From Firmicutes bacterium UBA5420 (GTDB lineage: Bacteria > Bacillota > Limnochordia > Darwinibacteriales > Darwinibacteriaceae), in NCBI GenBank assembly GCA_002409455.1, contig DHNI01000026.1:1804-20280 (forward strand): a stretch of 18,477 nucleotides of DNA, given 5' to 3'. Below are positions 15,218-18,477 of the stretch, in pieces. The position numbers and the translations under genes were made by a program. The notes beneath the pieces are model-generated. The model was not told the DNA's origin. It ran no database searches and worked only from the letters and a program-made list of their open reading frames with translations. How positions within the stretch are numbered: the stretch's first letter is position 1; each line of letters starts with the position of its first letter.

Positions 15218-16028
15218 GGAGCAGAGTTTTTGGTACCGGCTCGCTAGTGGCTTTGTGATTGGTCTCGGTATGGTGGTGCCTGGCGTGAGTGGAGGCGTTT
15301 TGGCTATGGTTGTGGGACTTTACGAACCTACTATTGCCGCTATTGCTCAGCCCTTTGCTAACTGGCGCGAGAACATCAAGCTCTTGATCCCCCTTGGTCT
15401 GGGGGCAGCTGTATGCCTGCTCGTGCTGGCTAGAATTTTGGAGTACCTATTTGCGCAGCATACGATGGCTACTTTATACTTTTTCTTTGGACTCGTTATC
15501 GCTAGCATCCCTTCCATGGTCAAAATGGCCAACGGCAAGGGGTTTCGCCTCTCTTTTTTGGTAAGTCTTGTGGTGGGTTTTGTCACACTAATTCTAGTAA
15601 CCACTCTGCCCAAACACATTGGGGGAGGGGTTACCTTGACCCAAGGAGTACTGAGCATAGTGTTCAAGGGGAGTATTCTGGGGGTTGGTTTGGTTATTCC
15701 AGGACTTAGTGCTTCGTTCTTACTCATTGCCTTTGGTTTTTACGAGGAGCTGCTCAGGGCAGTAGTGCATCTAGATCTAGCCGTCCTAACTCCTGTGGCC
15801 GTGGGCTTTATTCCTGCTGTTGTTGTGGTATCCAAGGCCATGAACTGGCTCTTTAACTGGAAGCACGGCCATATTTCCTATGCCATCATCGGTCTCATGC
15901 TAGGATCGCTTCTGGCTGCGTTTCCTGGGTGGCCTCGTACGGGTCTTGAGTTTTTGCTCTGTTTGGGTTTGTTTGTCTGCGGGGTCTGGATTGCTTCTTT
16001 GTTTATCCGAAAACAAGCGGAGTGGTAG
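15204..16028 (+). CDS. DUF368 membrane protein, PopT-type polyprenyl-phosphate transporter
   Basis: A 274-residue protein with about eight hydrophobic segments, of the DUF368 family. Diagnostic wording is the duplicated glycine/proline-rich motif: GLGMVVPGVSGGVLAMVVGLYE near the N-terminus (about residues 21-42) and GVGLVIPGLSASFLLIAFGFYE about 130 residues later, which are internal repeats of one another. DUF368 (PopT) was reported in 2023 as one of two broadly conserved undecaprenyl-phosphate translocase families, returning the lipid carrier to the cytoplasmic face. GTG 15204 is only 3 bases after GGAAGGAG; GTG 15210 has better spacing and is an alternative. It overlaps the Crp/Fnr stop by 8 to 14 bases, so the regulator may control its own operon including this gene. 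Confidence 0.88.
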   Translation: MRVVKEQSFWYRLASGFVIGLGMVVPGVSGGVLAMVVGLYEPTIAAIAQPFANWRENIKLLIPLGLGAAVCLLVLARILEYLFAQHTMATLYFFFGLVIASIPSMVKMANGKGFRLSFLVSLVVGFVTLILVTTLPKHIGGGVTLTQGVLSIVFKGSILGVGLVIPGLSASFLLIAFGFYEELLRAVVHLDLAVLTPVAVGFIPAVVVVSKAMNWLFNWKHGHISYAIIGLMLGSLLAAFPGWPRTGLEFLLCLGLFVCGVWIASLFIRKQAEW

Positions 16029-16037
16029 GAGGTAAAG

Positions 16038-16703
16038 ATGTTGCTGCAGATACATGAGTTTTTCAGTTTTTCAGGTTGTCCTTGTTCCGAGGCCTTTACC
16101 CAGGTTCAATATCCCTGGGATGTACTATCAATGATCGAGGATCTCATTTATGACGTAGTACAGATTAGCCCTGGAAAATTTAGACAGATAGCCCAAGGGG
16201 TGTGGGTGGGTGCCAGAACTACGGTAGCTGACACTGCCCGCTTTCACGGGCCAGCCCTCTTTGGCGAGGATTGCGATATTCGGCCCGGTGCCTACGTAAG
16301 AGGTAATGTACTAGCTGGTGATGGAGTGGTCGTGGGAAACGCCAGTGAGGTGAAGCAGGCGATCCTTTTTTCTGAAGTTCAGTTACCCCATTTTAATTAC
16401 GCAGGTGATTCGATCTTGGGTCGCGGTGCCCATTTAGGTGCCGGCGCCATTATCTCCAACTTCAAGTCTACCAAGGAAAATGTGAAGGTAAGGCTACAGG
16501 AAGAAGTGATCGAGACGGGGCTGCGGAAATTTGGGGCGATTTTGGGCGATCGGGTAGAAGTGGGCTGTAACGCGGTGTTAAATCCAGGTACCCTCGTGGG
16601 AATGGGATCGATCATCTATCCCCTCACATCGGTTCGGGGGAGCATCCCTTCAGGAATGATTTATAAAGCCGCACACGAGGTCGTGCCTTACCTTTCTAAG
16701 TAG
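16038..16703 (+). CDS. Left-handed beta-helix acyltransferase resembling the GlmU acetyltransferase domain
   Basis: A 221-residue hexapeptide-repeat protein. Residues 1-45 are an unrecognised N-terminal stretch, then imperfect hexapeptide turns build a left-handed beta helix (about 50-210). The block VGNASEVKQAILF followed by PHFNYAGDSILG and HLGAGAIISNFK closely follows the GlmU acetyltransferase segment, including the His equivalent to the catalytic base (in PHFNYAGD). There is no nucleotidyltransferase domain, so it is not a bifunctional GlmU. A sugar-nucleotide or hexosamine-phosphate N- or O-acyltransferase is plausible; some databases call such proteins UDP-GlcNAc pyrophosphorylase-like, which the missing domain argues against. 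The ATG has AGGAGG 6 bases upstream and starts 9 bases after the DUF368 gene. Its 3' end overlaps the convergent kinase by 8 bases. Confidence 0.82.
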   Translation: MLLQIHEFFSFSGCPCSEAFTQVQYPWDVLSMIEDLIYDVVQISPGKFRQIAQGVWVGARTTVADTARFHGPALFGEDCDIRPGAYVRGNVLAGDGVVVGNASEVKQAILFSEVQLPHFNYAGDSILGRGAHLGAGAIISNFKSTKENVKVRLQEEVIETGLRKFGAILGDRVEVGCNAVLNPGTLVGMGSIIYPLTSVRGSIPSGMIYKAAHEVVPYLSK

Positions 16704-18030
16704 CAACGAGTTGCTCATAGGCGTGTTCATTCAAGGGTGGTAGGATAAGAACAAAGGCTGTCTCTTCAGGAGAACTATGATAGCTCAGGGAGCCCTCCAG
16801 TTCGCGGGCTATGTCTCGACAAATCACTAGACCCCAGCCATGGTTACCTGAAGCGTCTTTTTTCGTGGTCACGCCTCCGCGAAACATCATTTTTCCATCC
16901 CAGGGCGAAATCTCAGGTCCGTTATTGACCACTGCGAGGATGCGTTCTCCAGCGGGGCCAAAGGACCACGTCAAGGTCACTTGGGGGTTGGAACGCCCTG
17001 CTACGGCGTTAAAAGCGTTATCAACTAGGTTGATGATGATCTTCGGAAGCAGACGCTGTTCTTTAAAAGAGCGGGGGGCAGCAGCTTGTATATCCACTTG
17101 AAAATGAATTTGCCGATTCTTGGCCTCTGTCTGTTTTAACTCTAAGACAGTGAGCCAGGCATCGTGGGGTAAACTTGCATAGTTGTTGCGATCGGCGAGT
17201 TTGGCTGAGCTATAATCAATGCAAGTTATGGCTTCTTTGATCTTCCCCATCTGTAGATACGTTGAGATTAGGGTAAGCTCATTGATGAATTCATGGCGTT
17301 CTTCTCGCAGAACTTTGATGGCTAATTTTTGAACAGCATGCTGCTTAACATGATACTGTAGCGACTTGCCTGTCTGTATTTCTTTAGTGATATATTGATG
17401 TACCGCGAAGAGGACAAGGGGTAGCGTAAAGAGCGAACCGCCTAGAAACAGGTTACGGAAAAAAGACTCCGTGTCGGTATTGATGTTCAGGGTTGGACTT
17501 CGGAGATAACAGCAAAGGGCGATGATTGCACAGGCAATGAGGCAGTCGACGCTATTGAGTTCAATAGGGCGCCGCTGATCATCATCATTTTTGCGGGCCA
17601 CATAATCCTTGATTAGAAAATAAAGGGCAAAAAACAGAAGGGGCAAATAGACCCAGAGGCCAAAGGGCGGAACAAATGTCTTGATGATCACATTCGGCAG
17701 GTGAAACCTGCCTGAGTCCTGAAACAAGTGCCGCAATAAAAGCTCGCCCAGGGCCGCGAAGGCAAGGGGGGTGAGGTAACAGGCTAGAGTGTCGTGAAAG
17801 AGGTCTGCGCTAAAGACCCACATGAAATACACAAAATGTGTGATGGAGATAGTAATGAACCGGAGTGCTGGGTTAGGAAGGATGTAGGTGAACAAGGCGA
17901 TTGAGGATGTTTGTAGAAGGGTAAAGGATATCACTTTCCACCACACTGCTTCACGACCAAGGAGCCGTAGACTCACAAAAATCTGTAGCCCTATGAGAAA
18001 CAGACACAGTAGTACTTCCGAAATCGACAT
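16696..18030 (-). CDS. Polytopic sensor histidine kinase with Spo0B/CitA-type phosphoacceptor domain
   Basis: A 444-residue kinase. The N-terminal half (to about residue 215) has about six or seven hydrophobic segments with short loops and no PAS, HAMP or large extracellular domain. The dimerisation/phosphoacceptor helix reads REERHEFINELTLISTYLQM, with H246 followed by E-F-I-N as in the SPOB_a / CitA-DcuS class. The GHKL ATPase shows the N box NLVDNAFNA, a G1-like VVNNGPEIS and a G2-like GNHGWGLVICRDI. Signals are probably sensed in or at the membrane. ATG 18030 has AAGGAG 9 bases upstream. No response regulator gene lies in the window; the gene downstream on this strand side is convergent. 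The closest architecture is AgrC/NatK-like kinases, but the ligand is unknown. Confidence 0.87.
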   Translation of the reverse strand: MSISEVLLCLFLIGLQIFVSLRLLGREAVWWKVISFTLLQTSSIALFTYILPNPALRFITISITHFVYFMWVFSADLFHDTLACYLTPLAFAALGELLLRHLFQDSGRFHLPNVIIKTFVPPFGLWVYLPLLFFALYFLIKDYVARKNDDDQRRPIELNSVDCLIACAIIALCCYLRSPTLNINTDTESFFRNLFLGGSLFTLPLVLFAVHQYITKEIQTGKSLQYHVKQHAVQKLAIKVLREERHEFINELTLISTYLQMGKIKEAITCIDYSSAKLADRNNYASLPHDAWLTVLELKQTEAKNRQIHFQVDIQAAAPRSFKEQRLLPKIIINLVDNAFNAVAGRSNPQVTLTWSFGPAGERILAVVNNGPEISPWDGKMMFRGGVTTKKDASGNHGWGLVICRDIARELEGSLSYHSSPEETAFVLILPPLNEHAYEQLVAT

Positions 18031-18172
18031 TACGCCAAACTCCTTCCGGTGTATTTCTGCGTTACTTAGAGGAATTCTACGTAAAGCATCTGATTTCCTA
18101 CTTCGAAAATACTAAATTCCGCTCCTTTTCTGATTTATTTCATCACATTCCTGCAAAAATCGTCCAAAATGA

Positions 18173-18203
18173 TGCGAAACGTAAGGGCGAGATGCGTTTC
18201 GCA
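18173..18203 (-). terminator. Hairpin terminator after the DHHA1-domain gene
   Basis: TGCGAAACG (18173-18181) and CGTTTCGCA (18195-18203) form a perfect nine-pair stem with a 13-base loop, starting two bases after the minus-strand stop at 18206. On the minus strand the sequence after the stem is TCATTTTGGACGATTTTT, T-rich but interrupted, so termination is likely but perhaps incomplete. The 175-base gap down to the kinase start otherwise holds no gene; I found no convincing promoter in it. Confidence 0.6.
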
Positions 18204-18205
18204 CA

Positions 18206-18477
18206 TTACTGCTTCTCCAGCTCCAACAAAAGTGCATCCAAAAACTCCTTCAGGCCGTCCGAATCTGGAAAGTATACTTGGGCACCTGTCGCACTTCCCC
18301 CGCCCCGGCCTCCTAGGGGCACGGCTTTTTCCTTGATGAGCTGGCCTAAGTGTAATTCGTTGGCCTGATTATGCGCCAAGATCAATCGCTCACCGAGATT
18401 AATGATCACAGTGGCGGTAGTCAAATTCAATACCGAACGGGCCAGCTGTTGTGCTTCTTCTATGCTTGTACCTTGGT
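18206..18477 (-). CDS. DHHA1-domain protein, C-terminus (AlaX-L alanyl-tRNA editing protein or alanyl-tRNA synthetase), truncated by window edge
   Basis: The minus-strand frame is open to the end of the window, giving about 89 C-terminal residues; the TTG at 18430 is internal, not a start. The stretch LGGRGGGSATGAQV is the glycine-rich GGxGGG motif of DHHA1 domains, which bind the tRNA elbow or ssRNA in alanyl-tRNA synthetase, AlaX-L editing proteins and DHH nucleases. Preceding strands (ATVIINLGERLILAHN) fit the same fold. AlaX-L proteins deacylate Ser- or Gly-charged tRNA-Ala. AlaX-L and AlaRS cannot be separated from this tail alone. It ends in a hairpin terminator. Confidence 0.7.
   Translation of the reverse strand, partial: QGTSIEEAQQLARSVLNLTTATVIINLGERLILAHNQANELHLGQLIKEKAVPLGGRGGGSATGAQVYFPDSDGLKEFLDALLLELEKQ

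Noticed and set aside
1..18477. CRISPR arrays, insertion sequences, tRNA or rRNA genes
   Set aside because: No regularly spaced repeats, transposase-like frames, terminal inverted repeats or tRNA-like folds were seen by eye.

Overview
The window looks like chromosomal DNA from a Bacillota (Firmicutes) bacterium, probably an anaerobic clostridium-like or Limnochordia-like lineage. The basis is Gram-positive style Shine-Dalgarno sequences (AAGGAG, GGAGGG, AGGAGG), frequent GTG and TTG starts, tightly packed genes, roughly 50 percent GC by eye, a SpoIID/LytB-domain protein, a DUF368 membrane protein, a Spo0B/CitA-type histidine kinase and an N-terminally cysteine-rich Crp/Fnr regulator. This placement is an inference; there is no rRNA or other marker gene here. 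I saw no mobile element, CRISPR array, tRNA or rRNA.

Layout. (1) 1-3469, plus strand: the 3' part of a GH94 chitobiose-phosphorylase-like gene, coupled to a GH20 beta-N-acetylhexosaminidase. Neither visible protein shows an export signal, although the N-terminus of the GH94 protein lies outside the window. They look like the end of an intracellular chito-oligosaccharide operon. (2) 3466-4314, minus: a stand-alone 5'-3' exonuclease/flap-endonuclease-like protein. (3) 4394-8927, plus: a tight five-gene run of a CoA-binding protein, an M20D amidohydrolase, a SpoIID/LytB-domain protein, a YbhN/MprF-type membrane protein and a small coiled-coil plus winged-helix-like protein. (4) 8895-10847, minus: a DinG-type Fe-S helicase. 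(5) 10944-11804, plus: a xylose-isomerase-like TIM-barrel protein. (6) 11791-12579, minus: a NagD-like HAD phosphatase. (7) 12781-14434, plus: a self-contained unit with a near-consensus promoter, a cation:proton antiporter, a PII-like protein and a hairpin terminator. (8) 14528-16703, plus: a Crp/Fnr regulator with an FNR-like cysteine set, a DUF368 (PopT-type) transporter and a stand-alone left-handed beta-helix acyltransferase resembling the C-terminal domain of GlmU. (9) 16696-18030, minus: a polytopic histidine kinase. (10) 18206-18477, minus: the C-terminus of a DHHA1-domain protein (AlaX-L or AlaRS), followed by a hairpin terminator.

Two themes stand out. First, several genes point to the cell envelope and amino-sugar metabolism: chitobiose breakdown, a SpoIID glycan-cleaving domain, a polyprenyl-phosphate transporter and a GlmU-like domain. 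Second, the antiporter/PII-like pair is a compact unit in which a small trimeric-type sensor may control an antiporter that lacks its own regulatory domain. All four convergent gene pairs overlap at their 3' ends by 4 to 33 bases, leaving no space for conventional terminators between them.
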